Positions 8,852-18,856 of a stretch of 64,000 bases of DNA are shown in pieces. Position numbers and translations under genes: made by a program. Under the pieces are notes generated by a model that ran no database searches, was not told the origin of the DNA, and saw only the letters and a program-made list of their open reading frames with translations. Source of the DNA: Arboricoccus pini (GTDB taxonomy: Bacteria > Pseudomonadota > Alphaproteobacteria > Geminicoccales > Geminicoccaceae). The stretch is taken from positions 248,001-312,000 of the forward strand of contig NZ_FYEH01000004.1 of the NCBI RefSeq assembly GCF_900187945.1, written 5' to 3'. Within the stretch, counting starts at the first letter, position 1. Every line of letters begins with the position of its first letter.

Positions 8852-10075
8852 GTGACACTGGTCGTTCAAAAATATGGCGGCACTTCGGTAGGCGATCTCG
8901 ATCGCATCCGCAATGTCGCCAAACGCGTCAAGGCGGCTCGCGAGAGCGGCCTAAAGATCGCTGTTGTCCTCTCTGCGATGGCGGGGACGACAAACAAGCT
9001 CGTGGACTGGGTGATGAGCCTGGATGCGGCGAGCTTTGACGAAGCGGAATACGATCAGGTCGTCGCAACCGGCGAGCAGATCACGATCGGGCTGTTGGCA
9101 ATAGCCCTTCAAACACTGGGCGTGCCGGCGCAATCGTTCCTGGGCTGGCAGGCAGGCTTTAGGACCAGCGCCGACCACAGCAAAGCCCGGATCCTCGAGG
9201 TCGACGCCACCGCGGTTAAGCAGTGCCTCGACGAGGGCAAGGTCGCGATCGTCGCGGGTTTTCAAGGTATCTCGCCCCAAGGGCGGATAACCACCCTAGG
9301 CCGGGGCGGCTCCGACACGTCGGGCGTGGCCCTGGCCGCCGCACTGGGGGCTGCCCGCTGCGACATCTTCACCGATGTCGATGGAGTCTACACGACGGAC
9401 CCTCGCATCGTAGCCAAGGCTCGCAAGCTCGATCGCATCACCTATGAAGAGATGCTAGAAATGGCATCTGTGGGCGCCAAGGTGCTGCAGACGCGCTCCG
9501 TGGCCTTGGCCATGCAACATGGCGTTAGGATTCAAGTCTTGTCTTCTTTCGATGACAAGCCAGGGACCCTAGTTGTCGACGAGGACGAGATCTTGGAAAC
9601 GCAAATCGTTAGCGGTATTGCCTATAGTCGCGAGGAGGCAAGATTGACCGTAGTTGCGGTCAACGATCGGCCGGGCGTCGCCGCCAGCATCTTCGAACCC
9701 TTGGCAGAGGCCAACATCAACGTCGATATGATCGTCCAGTCGGTCAGTCGGGACGGCAAAAGCGCGGCGCTGACGTTCACCGTTACCCGCTCCGATCTGC
9801 CAAGGGCGCTCAACCTTCTCGAGTTGGCCAAAGAGGATATTGGATTCGACCGGATCGTGGCCGACAGCAACGTGGCCAAGATATCCGTTATTGGCGTCGG
9901 CATGAGAACCCACGCCGGAACGGCACGAACGATGTTCCGTACACTAGCGGAAAAAGGTATCAACATTCAGGCTATATCCACCTCCGAGATCAAGGTGAGC
10001 GTTCTCGTCGCAGAAGATTATACAGAGCTCGCGGTACGCGCCCTTCATTCCGCCTACGGCCTTGATGCCGCCTAA
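8852..10075 (+). CDS. lysC: Aspartate kinase
   Basis: This enzyme catalyses the first step of the aspartate pathway (Lys, Thr, Met and diaminopimelate), phosphorylating aspartate. The N-terminal VQKYGGTSVGD binds ATP, followed by the kinase-domain segments GRGGSDTSGVALAAALGA and CDIFTDVDGVYTTDPRIV. Two ACT regulatory domains follow from about residue 265 (RLTVVAVNDRPGVAASIFEPL; ISVIGVGMRTHAGTARTMF), as expected for a feedback-regulated enzyme. I prefer the GTG at 8852, which puts Val-Thr-Leu just before the kinase motif. A TTG at 8834 would add six residues; neither has a clear ribosome-binding site. Length is 407 residues. Confidence 0.95.
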   Translation: MTLVVQKYGGTSVGDLDRIRNVAKRVKAARESGLKIAVVLSAMAGTTNKLVDWVMSLDAASFDEAEYDQVVATGEQITIGLLAIALQTLGVPAQSFLGWQAGFRTSADHSKARILEVDATAVKQCLDEGKVAIVAGFQGISPQGRITTLGRGGSDTSGVALAAALGAARCDIFTDVDGVYTTDPRIVAKARKLDRITYEEMLEMASVGAKVLQTRSVALAMQHGVRIQVLSSFDDKPGTLVVDEDEILETQIVSGIAYSREEARLTVVAVNDRPGVAASIFEPLAEANINVDMIVQSVSRDGKSAALTFTVTRSDLPRALNLLELAKEDIGFDRIVADSNVAKISVIGVGMRTHAGTARTMFRTLAEKGINIQAISTSEIKVSVLVAEDYTELAVRALHSAYGLDAA

Positions 10076-10221
10076 TAAGCGAGGGGCGTGTATTCCCAGC
10101 AACATGGTCGACCATATCATCTGTTTCGGTTGAACGTTTTGAGAACCGAGCGTGTCGATCCCCGTTTGGGCTGAGTCCTATCCCGGTGACGGGCCGACCC
10201 AACGAGCGCCGGAAGAAGTCG

Positions 10222-11286
10222 ATGACGGACCAGCATTTTCATCCATTGACGGACCATCGCTGGTCAACCGGCGTCGCATTCCTGGGATCGAGACTAGCCA
10301 TCATGGCCGGGGCTATGACCTGGGTTTCCGAGCACCAGTTGGTCAGTGCCATTTCGAACGCGGGCGCCTTTGGCGTCCTAGCCTGCGGCGCCATGAACCC
10401 ATCGCAGCTGGAAGGTGAGATTCGCGCGACGCAACAGAAGACGAGCCAACCCTTCGGTGTGAATCTCATCGTGATGCACCCGGCCTTGAGCGACCTCGTG
10501 AATGTCTGCATTATGATGAAGACGACTCATGTCGTTTTGGCCGGAGGCCTACCGTCACGTGAGATCATCGCAAAGCTCAAGCAGGCCGGCATCAAGATTC
10601 TCTGCTTCGCGCCGAGCGCCGCGATTGGCCGCAAGCTGGTCCGCGACGGTGCTGACGCGCTGATCATTGAAGGTCACGAGGCAGGTGGGCATGTCGGGCC
10701 GGTCGCGACCTCGGTGCTGGCTCAAGAGATCTTACCCGCCATCAGGGATGTGCCGGTCTTCGTGGCGGGAGGCATCGGCCACGGGGAGGCGATCGCGGCT
10801 TATCTCAATATGGGCGCTGCCGGCGTTCAGATGGGCACCGCATTCGTCTGCGCCGAAGAGTCCAAAGCGCACCCCGCTTTCAAGCGGGCATTCGTGCGTG
10901 CGGCGGCACGCGATGCGGTGGTCTCCGTCCAGGTCGACCCGAATTTTCGCGTCATTCCCGTCCGCGCCCTGGCTAATGCGGGAACGGAGCGCTTCACGCG
11001 AACGCAAGTTGATATCAGCGGGAAATTTCGCGCAGGCGAGCTCACGTTCGAGGAGGCCTCGCTCGCGATTGAGCATTACTGGGCAGGTGCCTTGCGGCGC
11101 GCGGTTGTGGAAGGCGATGTCGAAAACGGATCTCTGATGGCGGGCCAGAGTGTTGGATTAGTCAGAAAAATCCAGCCGGCCACCTCGATCCTCGAGGAAC
11201 TTCTGATCCAGACCGAATTGGCTCTGGCCCGCGATCTTGACTATCGTTCCCAGAACACTCCAGGGCCGTCGGATCCGCCTAAGTGA
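10222..11286 (+). CDS. Nitronate monooxygenase family protein (FMN-dependent)
   Basis: A 354-residue TIM-barrel flavoprotein of the 2-nitropropane dioxygenase/FabK-like family. Key segments are GVLACGAMNPSQLEGEI, the IEGHEAGGHVGP signature around residue 156 containing the family His, VAGGIGHGEAIAAYLNMGAAGVQMGTAF (FMN phosphate binding), and a C-terminal YWAGALRRAV region. Members oxidise toxic alkyl nitronates such as propionate-3-nitronate, but many have unknown substrates. The ATG at 10222 has GGAAGAAG just upstream; a GTG 36 bases earlier is possible. Its stop overlaps the GTG of ptsP, so it is coupled to that gene, an unusual insertion between lysC and ptsP. Confidence 0.85.
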   Translation: MTDQHFHPLTDHRWSTGVAFLGSRLAIMAGAMTWVSEHQLVSAISNAGAFGVLACGAMNPSQLEGEIRATQQKTSQPFGVNLIVMHPALSDLVNVCIMMKTTHVVLAGGLPSREIIAKLKQAGIKILCFAPSAAIGRKLVRDGADALIIEGHEAGGHVGPVATSVLAQEILPAIRDVPVFVAGGIGHGEAIAAYLNMGAAGVQMGTAFVCAEESKAHPAFKRAFVRAAARDAVVSVQVDPNFRVIPVRALANAGTERFTRTQVDISGKFRAGELTFEEASLAIEHYWAGALRRAVVEGDVENGSLMAGQSVGLVRKIQPATSILEELLIQTELALARDLDYRSQNTPGPSDPPK

Positions 11287-13646
11287 CAGGCCCCTACGTC
11301 AACCGGACGACGTCTGACCAGGGCGCGGAGCCTCGCCGTGGTGCAGAATTCGGCAGCGCACGCCGCCTGCTGCGCCGGCTCATCGAGGTCGTAGCCGAGC
11401 AGATCAGCCCCCAGCAGCGGCTGGATCGCATCGTCAAGATGATCGCTGCCAATCTCGTTGCGGAAGTCTGTTCGGTCTACGCTCAACGCGCCGGCGATGT
11501 GATCGAGCTTTTCGCGACGGAAGGCTTGGCCGGCGAAGCCGTGCATCATGTGCGCATGCGCGTCGGGGAAGGCCTGGTCGGTCGTATCGCTGCCACTGGC
11601 GTCGTGATCAACACGGCGGATGCCCAAGGCCATCCGAACTTTCGCTATTTCCCCGAGACCCGGGAAGAGAACTACGCCTCGTTCCTCGGTGTTCCAATCC
11701 TAAGATCGGGGCGCGTCGTCGGCGTCCTGACCGTCCAGAACTCCGCTCGTCGCATCTACAGCGAGGAAGAGGTCGAGGCGCTCCAGATCATCGCCTCGGT
11801 GCTAGCGGAGATGTTCGCCTCCGGCGGCCTCGTCGATCCTGCGCAATACGGGGATGTGCCGGGGCTGTCTCATGAACCGCAGCGCCTCGAAGGACGACGA
11901 CTGGTAGACGGCGTTGCCGTTGGGCACGCTTTCCTGCACGAGGCGCGCGTTGAGATTGAGCGCCTCCTGTCCGATGATCCGGCCTATGAGCGCGACCGGG
12001 TCGATGCCGCCATGGAGGAACTCAAGGCTTCGCTCGACGCAATGCTCGCTCGCAGTGACCTTGCGGCCGGCGAGCATCGCGAGGTCCTAGAAACCTACCG
12101 GATGGTTGCGCAAGATACTGGCTGGCGCCGGCGTATTCGCGAGGCCGTCGACACCGGTCTTTCCGCGGAGGCCGCCGTCCGGCGCGTCCAGGAAGAAACC
12201 CGGCTGCGCATCGGCCATGCCAGCGACCCCTATCTTCGCGAGCGGCTTTTGGATCTGGATGATCTGGCCAATCGCTTGCTCCGGCATCTGACCGGGGCAG
12301 CGTTACAGGGGCCTGCCGATCTACCGGACGACGCAATCATCGTCGCGCGCAACCTGTCGGCCGCCGAACTCGTTGAGTATGATCGAACCCGGCTGCGCGG
12401 CATCATTTTGGAAGAAGGCTCGCTCACGGCGCACGTCACAATCGTCGCCCGTGCCTTCAACATACCGGTCGTCGGACGGGTCGACAGCGCGATGTCGCTG
12501 ATTGAATCTGGCGACATTGTCGCTCTCGATGGTTCGCACGGCACGCTCTTTCTTCGACCAACGGACGACGTTCTCCACGCATTCACGCGCACCGTGCAAC
12601 TGCAGGCAGAGCAACGGCAAGCGTATCAGGCACTGCGTGTGCAGCCGGCGATCACCCTCGATGGCATAAAGATAAGGCTCTCGATCAATGCTGCCTTCCT
12701 CGCCGATCTCGTAGGCTTCGAGGAGTCGGGTGCCGACGGTATTGGCTTGTTTCGTACCGAACTTGCCTTCATGACGCGCAGCACCCTGCCCACGGTCGCG
12801 GATCAGGCCGCCCATTATCGCGACGTGCTGGACCGGACGCAGGGAAAGCCTGTCATCTTTCGCACGCTCGATATTGGCAGCGATAAGCAGGTGTCCTATT
12901 GGCGCATGCCAGCGGAAGACAATCCGGCCCTAGGTTGGCGCGCGATGCGCATGATGCTGGATCGCCCGGCCATTCTGGCTGCCCAACTTCGGGCCATGGC
13001 CCGGGCTGCCGCAGAGCGTGAACTCTATATTATGTTCCCGATGGTGGCCGATGTCGACGAGCTCATCGCTGCGCGGCGCATTCTCGATCGGGAAGTAAAC
13101 CAAGCCCGCCTCGCGGGCCAAGGCCCCCGACAGGTCACGGTTGGCGTGATGCTGGAAGTTCCCGCCTTGATGTTCCAACTCGATGATCTTCTTCCCCTAA
13201 TCGACTTCGTCTCGGTTGGCACCAACGACCTGGCCCAGTTCCTCTTTGCCTGCGATCGGGGCAATCCCGCGGTGGCCGAACGCTACGACTTGCTCTCACC
13301 TGCGCTATTGAACCTGATTGAGCATTTGGCTCAGCGATGTCAGGCCTATGGCGTGAGCCTTGGTGTCTGCGGCGAGATGGCCAGCCGGCCGATTGAAGCA
13401 ATGGCGCTGGTGGCTCTCGGTGTCCACCACCTCTCCGTCGTCGCATCGGAGATCGGACCGATCAAGGCGATGATACGCTCGCTGGATGCCTCAAGATTGA
13501 GAGAATTCTTGCATACGGCGCGTAACTGGGCCGGGCGGCGAACCGGCGGCTCCCATCTGCGCGCAAGCATGATCGATTGGGCCGTCGACCACGGCATAGC
13601 CCTACCCGATATCGGCACTTGGGCTACGACACTGGATCCCCAATAG
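11283..13646 (+). CDS. ptsP: Phosphoenolpyruvate-protein phosphotransferase EI-Ntr (PtsP)
   Basis: A 787-residue enzyme I of the nitrogen phosphotransferase system. It passes phosphate from PEP to NPr, which regulates nitrogen, potassium and envelope responses. An N-terminal GAF domain (about residues 25-180) is followed by the PEP-utiliser N domain and the swivelling phosphohistidine domain with LTAHVTIVAR (His near residue 384). The C-terminal TIM barrel has GIGLFRTELAFM, FRTLDIGSDK, FVSVGTNDLAQF and a cysteine in LGVCGEMASRP. It starts at GTG 11283, overlapping the upstream stop (GTGA). HPr/NPr and EIIA-Ntr are not in the window. Confidence 0.95.
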   Translation: MTGPYVNRTTSDQGAEPRRGAEFGSARRLLRRLIEVVAEQISPQQRLDRIVKMIAANLVAEVCSVYAQRAGDVIELFATEGLAGEAVHHVRMRVGEGLVGRIAATGVVINTADAQGHPNFRYFPETREENYASFLGVPILRSGRVVGVLTVQNSARRIYSEEEVEALQIIASVLAEMFASGGLVDPAQYGDVPGLSHEPQRLEGRRLVDGVAVGHAFLHEARVEIERLLSDDPAYERDRVDAAMEELKASLDAMLARSDLAAGEHREVLETYRMVAQDTGWRRRIREAVDTGLSAEAAVRRVQEETRLRIGHASDPYLRERLLDLDDLANRLLRHLTGAALQGPADLPDDAIIVARNLSAAELVEYDRTRLRGIILEEGSLTAHVTIVARAFNIPVVGRVDSAMSLIESGDIVALDGSHGTLFLRPTDDVLHAFTRTVQLQAEQRQAYQALRVQPAITLDGIKIRLSINAAFLADLVGFEESGADGIGLFRTELAFMTRSTLPTVADQAAHYRDVLDRTQGKPVIFRTLDIGSDKQVSYWRMPAEDNPALGWRAMRMMLDRPAILAAQLRAMARAAAERELYIMFPMVADVDELIAARRILDREVNQARLAGQGPRQVTVGVMLEVPALMFQLDDLLPLIDFVSVGTNDLAQFLFACDRGNPAVAERYDLLSPALLNLIEHLAQRCQAYGVSLGVCGEMASRPIEAMALVALGVHHLSVVASEIGPIKAMIRSLDASRLREFLHTARNWAGRRTGGSHLRASMIDWAVDHGIALPDIGTWATTLDPQ

Positions 13647-13710
13647 CAGCGAATGCCACACCCATCTTTTTTTCGCGCCTGCCTAGGTAACGCTAACCCG
13701 AAACACATAA

Positions 13711-13730
13711 TTCTCGACTAGGATCGAGAA
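13711..13730. other. Inverted repeat upstream of the RodZ-like gene
   Basis: TTCTCGA and TCGAGAA form a perfect 7-bp inverted repeat with a six-base spacer, 65 bases after ptsP and about 113 bases before the next start. No T tract follows on either strand. It could be an operator or a weak transcript end structure. A TATGAT-like -10 element at 13832 lies only six bases before the annotated start of the RodZ-like gene. Confidence 0.3.
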
Positions 13731-13842
13731 CGTTACGATTGAGTTTGGAGCATGCCGAGCTGCCTGCTACCATTTTTCAACGCGCGGTTGCTAGGCTACG
13801 AAAATCGTCACGACGCTATCTTAACACAGGCTATGATGAAGC

Positions 13843-15003
13843 ATGAGCCAGCGAATCCCTGAACAGCGCAGCATGATGGACGACAAGTCCCTGCAGTTGA
13901 TCGTTTCGTTGGGAGAGGCCTTGCGCGAGGCGCGCCAGAACCGAGGCGAGGATCTCTATGACGTCGCCAGTTATCTGCGCATCAAGCCTTCTTATCTCTA
14001 CGCACTCGAGGAAGGCGACATTTCGCTGACGCCGGGGCGGGCTTACGCCCTGGGCTTCATACGCAGCTATGCGGATTATCTTGGATTCGATGGCGGCGAT
14101 GTCGTCCGCCAGGTGAAGCAGGCTGTCGACAGGAGCGAGGTCTCTCCGCCCCTGCGCTATCGAACACCGATCAGTGGAGAGACTGCTCGTCCCAGTGGTT
14201 TTCTTCTCGGCCTTTCGATCGTCCTTATCGGCTTGATTTACGGCACTTGGCACATCTATTTCCGTGGCGAGCCGATGCTGGACCGCGTCACGTCGGTGCC
14301 TGGGGAATTGGGGCGGATGACAGCGGAGTTGCTGAATACGTCGGCACCGACCGAGCAACCGAAATCCTCCTTAGCGCCTGCGGCCGCCGTGACTTCAATG
14401 GCTCGTTCGCCCGAGGAAAGCATAACGCCGTCACAGAGCATCCAAATTGCCAAGGCCCCGGGTGCCACCCTTCCGGCCGAACAGCCGCAGAGCGATCGAC
14501 TGCCTGCATCGGCGGATGCCCTCGGCAACAGGACGACTGCTTCGGTCCAGCCAAGCTCGCCCTCGCATGGCGATACCTCTTCGCCGGTGACAACCGCCGA
14601 CCTGCTGCAGGCGCTCAAGGCGTCCGGCCCGCTCCCCAACCAGACGAATACGACCGGTACCGGAGAGGCCTCCTCCCTGCCGGACCACTCGCCAGCGAGC
14701 GATCCGATGGAGGCCGCTGCGGCCGACGCGCCAAGGGTGATCCTCGTTGCCCGCGAAAACAGCTGGATACAGATCAAAAGTGCGGATCGAGATTTCGTCC
14801 GCACGACGACATTAACGCCCGGGCAACGGATCGAATTGCCGAATCGTACCGATCTCGCGCTTTGGACCGGGAATGCAGGTGGGTTGGAAGTCGTCGTAGA
14901 CGGCCAGAATCTCGGTGTTTTAGGTCAAAGCGGTCGCGTCGTTCGTGACGTGGCGCTCTCGCCGTCACAGCTGAAGAGCCGGCAAAGCTCAATACAGCAC
15001 TAG
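13843..15003 (+). CDS. RodZ-like helix-turn-helix membrane protein (DUF4115)
   Basis: A 386-residue protein with the RodZ layout: a cytoplasmic Xre-type helix-turn-helix of the HTH_25 type (about residues 24-90, GEALREARQNRGEDLYDVASYLRIK is the core), one transmembrane helix (about 118-140), a long Ser/Pro/Ala-rich linker, and a C-terminal DUF4115 domain (VILVARENSWIQIKSADRDF). RodZ links MreB filaments to the rod-growth machinery. Start choice is uncertain: the ATG at 13843 is directly behind a TATGAT box, and ATGs at 13873/13876 would place the start just before the helix-turn-helix. The position ahead of ispG is typical of alphaproteobacteria. Confidence 0.85.
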   Translation: MSQRIPEQRSMMDDKSLQLIVSLGEALREARQNRGEDLYDVASYLRIKPSYLYALEEGDISLTPGRAYALGFIRSYADYLGFDGGDVVRQVKQAVDRSEVSPPLRYRTPISGETARPSGFLLGLSIVLIGLIYGTWHIYFRGEPMLDRVTSVPGELGRMTAELLNTSAPTEQPKSSLAPAAAVTSMARSPEESITPSQSIQIAKAPGATLPAEQPQSDRLPASADALGNRTTASVQPSSPSHGDTSSPVTTADLLQALKASGPLPNQTNTTGTGEASSLPDHSPASDPMEAAAADAPRVILVARENSWIQIKSADRDFVRTTTLTPGQRIELPNRTDLALWTGNAGGLEVVVDGQNLGVLGQSGRVVRDVALSPSQLKSRQSSIQH

Positions 15004-15142
15004 GAGGACGCGCTGGCCCCGCGAGATCCATGCGATCGCCGCGCGATGGTTGCGCGCTGCCTGCCATAGGGGCATACGACTCCCGAAACTCACGAGCCAA
15101 ACCTAGGGCGGCCTAACGGTCGCGGAATTCGGGATCGGCAGG

Positions 15143-16411
15143 ATGGTTGAGCTAGCTACGATCGAGCGGCGTCTGACGCATCGTGTAATGGTCGGCGACG
15201 TTGCGATCGGCGGCGGCGCACCCGTCGTCGTTCAATCGATGACGAACACAGATACCGCTAATGTCAATTCAACGACCGATCAGATCATCGAACTCGCACG
15301 CGCTGGCTCGGAGATCGTTCGAGTAACCGTCAACAACGAGGCGTCGGCCCGTGCCGTCCCGCTCATACGCGAGCGTCTCGATCTGCTTGGTTGGAAAACG
15401 CCTCTGGTGGGCGATTTCCATTATAATGGACATCGGCTGCTAGCGGAGGTGTCAGAGCTCGGTCCGGCGCTGGCCAAGCTACGCATCAATCCCGGGAATG
15501 TCGGCTTCGGTGACAAGCGCGACCGTCAGTTCGAGGCGATGATCGAAGCAGCACTGCTCTGCGGCCGGCCTGTACGGATCGGGGTGAATTGGGGGTCTCT
15601 GGACCAGGAAATGGCTTCCAGGCTGATGGATCTCAACGCCCAAAGCCCGTCGCCGCGTCCCGCCGAGTTCGTCCTTCGCGAAGCACTCGTACGATCTGCC
15701 CTGGAAAACGCCGCGCAGGCGGAATGCATTGGCCTGCCTGCAGATCGCATTGTAATTTCCGCCAAAGTCAGCCGCGTCCAGGATATGATCGCTGTCTATC
15801 GGGCCTTGGCGCAGCGCTCGAATTACGCCCTTCATCTCGGCTTGACGGAGGCCGGAATGGGGATCAAAGGCGTGGCCGCGACCACTGCCGCACTGGGCTT
15901 TCTTCTCCAAGATGGCATCGGCGATACCATCCGCGCTTCCTTGACTCCCGTCCCCAATGAGAGCCGTACCAACGAAGTCCTGCTATGCCAGCAAATTTTG
16001 CAGTCGCTTGGCATTCGCGCCTTCCTGCCCCAGGTCACGGCCTGCCCTGGCTGCGGGCGCACAACGAGCACCTTCTTTCAGGAACTGGCTGACAAGATCC
16101 AGACGTTCCTGCGCGACAAGATGCCGAACTGGAAAGAACAATATCCCGGTGTCGAAAAGCTCAATGTTGCGGTCATGGGGTGCATCGTCAACGGCCCCGG
16201 AGAGAGCCGTCACGCCGACATCGGCATCAGCCTGCCCGGAACGGGTGAGAATCCTACGGCTCCTGTCTTCATCGATGGCGAAAAAGCAATGACCCTTCGC
16301 GGTTCCAGGATCGCAGAGGAGTTCGAGGCGATCATCGAGGACTATATCGCGCGACGATTTGGTACCGGCACGATCGAAGATCGCCATGCATCGCTGCTGA
16401 ATGCAGACTAG
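15143..16411 (+). CDS. ispG: 4-hydroxy-3-methylbut-2-en-1-yl diphosphate synthase (flavodoxin)
   Basis: IspG is a 4Fe-4S enzyme of the MEP isoprenoid pathway that converts MEcPP to HMBPP. The protein is 422 residues. It opens with [20 protein letters not shown] and [15 protein letters not shown], has [10 protein letters not shown] and KLRINPGN, and ends with the cluster cysteines in [10 protein letters not shown] (CX2C) and [11 protein letters not shown]. These are the diagnostic IspG residues. The ATG at 15143 gives the family start. It lies 139 bases after the RodZ-like gene and 69 bases before hisS, probably within one transcript. Confidence 0.97.
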   Translation: MVELATIERRLTHRVMVGDVAIGGGAPVVVQSMTNTDTANVNSTTDQIIELARAGSEIVRVTVNNEASARAVPLIRERLDLLGWKTPLVGDFHYNGHRLLAEVSELGPALAKLRINPGNVGFGDKRDRQFEAMIEAALLCGRPVRIGVNWGSLDQEMASRLMDLNAQSPSPRPAEFVLREALVRSALENAAQAECIGLPADRIVISAKVSRVQDMIAVYRALAQRSNYALHLGLTEAGMGIKGVAATTAALGFLLQDGIGDTIRASLTPVPNESRTNEVLLCQQILQSLGIRAFLPQVTACPGCGRTTSTFFQELADKIQTFLRDKMPNWKEQYPGVEKLNVAVMGCIVNGPGESRHADIGISLPGTGENPTAPVFIDGEKAMTLRGSRIAEEFEAIIEDYIARRFGTGTIEDRHASLLNAD

Positions 16412-16480
16412 GGGCAGCGCTTACGCGCCGAAACGCCTTCCCCTCTTCCTCCTCCGCCTTTTCCTTTGATCGATACGGTG

Positions 16481-17752
16481 ATGACTCAACTACGTCCTGT
16501 CCGCGGCACGCATGATCTTCTCGGCGAAGAGCTTCGACGGCACCGAAAGGTGGCGAAAGAGGCGCAGTCGACTGCAGCGCTCTACGGGTTTGAAGAGATC
16601 GCCACGCCTATTTTCGAATTCGTCGACGTCTTTAAAAGGACGCTAGGAGACGTCTCCGACGTTGTCACCAAGGAAATGTACGCCTTTACGGACCGAGGCG
16701 GTGAATCGCTCGTACTCCGTCCGGAAAATACCGCGGCCGTCGTCAGGGCAATGCTGACCAATGGGCTGACACAGACCCTTCCCCAAAAGCTCTTTTATTA
16801 TGGGCCTATGTTTCGCTACGAACGGCCACAGAAGGGACGTCAGCGACAGTTTCACCAGATCGGCGTCGAACTGATCGGCGCCCCCGAGCCGGAAGCCGAC
16901 ATTGAATGCATTGCCCTAGGTCACCATATCCTGACCAGGCTGGGGCTTGGTGACGTAGTCAGTCTTGAGCTCAATACTTTGGGCAATCCTGAAAGCCGCA
17001 AAGCCTACAGGACGGCTCTGGTCAGCTATTTGAGCGGCTTCAAAGACAAGCTGTCGAGTGAAAGCCTGGAGCGTCTGGAACGGAACCCGCTGCGAATCCT
17101 CGACAGCAAGGACCCGGAAGACCGTCAGATCGTTGACGGTGCGCCTATCGTGCTCGATTATTTGAATCCTGAGAGCCGCAGCTTCTTTGAGAAGGTCAAA
17201 GAAGGCCTGCATCAGCTTGGATTGCCCTACACGCTCAACCCGCGCCTCGTGCGCGGCCTCGACTATTACAATCACACCGCCTTCGAATTCGTTACCTCGG
17301 CCTTGGGCTCCCAGGGTACCGTCATGGGTGGTGGGCGGTATGATGGCTTGATGCGCGTCATGGGCGGCCCAGATATCCCGGGTGTGGGATGGGCTGCAGG
17401 CGTCGAACGCCTGGCGATGCTTCTGGCCGATGTAGCCGCCGCGACGCGCCCTGTCGCACTGATCCCAATCGGCGAACGAGCCGAAGGCGCAGCGTCCGTC
17501 GTTGCAGCGGAGCTGCGCCATGCGGGCATTGCCGTAGAACTTGCCTATAAGGGAAAGCCCGCAGCACGACTGAAGAAGGCTGACAAGGCCAACGCGGGCA
17601 TAGCTATCTTTCTTGGAGACGATGAGCTGGACAAGAACGTTGCCAGACTCAAGAACCTGGACGATGGCGTCGAAGAAGAAATGGCTCTGAGTCAGTTAGT
17701 CGAGCAGTTGCTTGCAAGAGGGCTCGGTTCTTTGGATCGCTCGTCCCCATGA
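16481..17752 (+). CDS. hisS: Histidine-tRNA ligase
   Basis: A class II aminoacyl-tRNA synthetase of 423 residues that charges tRNA-His. Motif 1 is around [12 protein letters not shown]. Motif 2 is [18 protein letters not shown]. The histidine-specific segments [15 protein letters not shown] and GGGRYDGLM are present, and motif 3 is [16 protein letters not shown]-terminal anticodon-binding domain follows. The ATG at 16481 gives [14 protein letters not shown], matching the family; a TTG five codons earlier is in frame but gives no benefit. A pyrimidine-rich leader precedes it and no clear ribosome-binding site is visible. Its stop overlaps the prfA ATG. Confidence 0.96.
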   Translation: MTQLRPVRGTHDLLGEELRRHRKVAKEAQSTAALYGFEEIATPIFEFVDVFKRTLGDVSDVVTKEMYAFTDRGGESLVLRPENTAAVVRAMLTNGLTQTLPQKLFYYGPMFRYERPQKGRQRQFHQIGVELIGAPEPEADIECIALGHHILTRLGLGDVVSLELNTLGNPESRKAYRTALVSYLSGFKDKLSSESLERLERNPLRILDSKDPEDRQIVDGAPIVLDYLNPESRSFFEKVKEGLHQLGLPYTLNPRLVRGLDYYNHTAFEFVTSALGSQGTVMGGGRYDGLMRVMGGPDIPGVGWAAGVERLAMLLADVAAATRPVALIPIGERAEGAASVVAAELRHAGIAVELAYKGKPAARLKKADKANAGIAIFLGDDELDKNVARLKNLDDGVEEEMALSQLVEQLLARGLGSLDRSSP

Positions 17753-18846
17753 GCCGATCCGATGGCTCTCGCCACACACGCAACTTTGACGACAAGCTGG
17801 ACGCCATACTGGCCCGCCGCGACGAATTGCAATCACTTCTCTCGGCAGCACAATCCTCGGATTTCAGCTCGCTCGCACGTGAATATAGCGAGCTGGAACC
17901 TGTGGCCGAAGCCATCGGCTTGTGGCGTGCCTCGCACCGAGAACTCAAGGACCTCGAGGAATTAAGCCAGGAGGCGACCGGAGATCCTGAGATGCGCGAA
18001 TTGGCAATGCAGGAGCGAGCCGACATCGCGCTGCGCCTGGAGGAGCAAGAGCGCGCCTTGAAGCTGCTACTGCTGCCCAAGGACATTGCCGATGCCAAGA
18101 GCGCGATCCTTGAAATCCGCGCAGGCACGGGCGGTGACGAGGCAGCCTTGTTCGCCGCGGATCTGCTGCGCATGTATCAGCGCTATGCCGACCTGCATGG
18201 CTGGCGCATGGAATTATTGTCCGCGAGCGAGAACGATCTCGGTGGGTTTAAGGAGGTCACCGCGGAAATTGCCGGCTCCGGCGTTTTCGCGCTGCTCAAA
18301 TTCGAGGCCGGAGTCCATCGTGTTCAGCGCGTGCCGGTAACCGAAGCCGGAGGTCGAATCCACACCTCCGCTGCGACCGTCGCGGTCCTGCCCGAAGCGG
18401 AGGACGTCGATGTCGACATTGACGATGGCGATCTCCGCATCGATGTCTATCGTGCCAGCGGTGCCGGTGGACAGCATGTCAACAAGACGGAAAGTGCGGT
18501 TCGCATCACGCATTTGCCAACGCAGACAGTCGTCGCGATCCAGGATGAAAAGAGCCAGCACAAGAACAAGGCGAAGGCCTTGAAAATCCTCCGCGCCAAA
18601 CTTTTCGACATGGAGCGGGCCCGCCTGTCGGCAGAGCGGTCGGCCGACAGGCGCGATCAAGTCGGTTCGGGCGATCGCTCCGAGCGAATAAGGACCTACA
18701 ATTTTCCGCAAGGCAGGGTGACCGACCACCGCATCAATATGACCCTTTATAAGCTCGATGACGTGCTATCCGGCGCAGCGCTCGATGAATTCATCAATGC
18801 CCTGATAGCCGAGGATCAAGCCGCCCGGCTGACGGAGATAAGCTGA
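17749..18846 (+). CDS. prfA: Peptide chain release factor 1
   Basis: RF1 (365 residues) ends translation at UAA and UAG. The peptidyl-tRNA hydrolysis motif GGQ is in [17 protein letters not shown]. The codon-recognition tripeptide is PVT ([14 protein letters not shown]), of the PxT type that marks RF1 rather than the SPF of RF2. The N-terminal helical domain and the conserved [11 protein letters not shown] block are intact. The ATG overlaps the hisS stop (ATGA). prmC, which methylates the GGQ glutamine, follows ten bases downstream. Confidence 0.97.
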   Translation: MSRSDGSRHTRNFDDKLDAILARRDELQSLLSAAQSSDFSSLAREYSELEPVAEAIGLWRASHRELKDLEELSQEATGDPEMRELAMQERADIALRLEEQERALKLLLLPKDIADAKSAILEIRAGTGGDEAALFAADLLRMYQRYADLHGWRMELLSASENDLGGFKEVTAEIAGSGVFALLKFEAGVHRVQRVPVTEAGGRIHTSAATVAVLPEAEDVDVDIDDGDLRIDVYRASGAGGQHVNKTESAVRITHLPTQTVVAIQDEKSQHKNKAKALKILRAKLFDMERARLSAERSADRRDQVGSGDRSERIRTYNFPQGRVTDHRINMTLYKLDDVLSGAALDEFINALIAEDQAARLTEIS

Positions 18847-18856
18847 GATCTCGATC

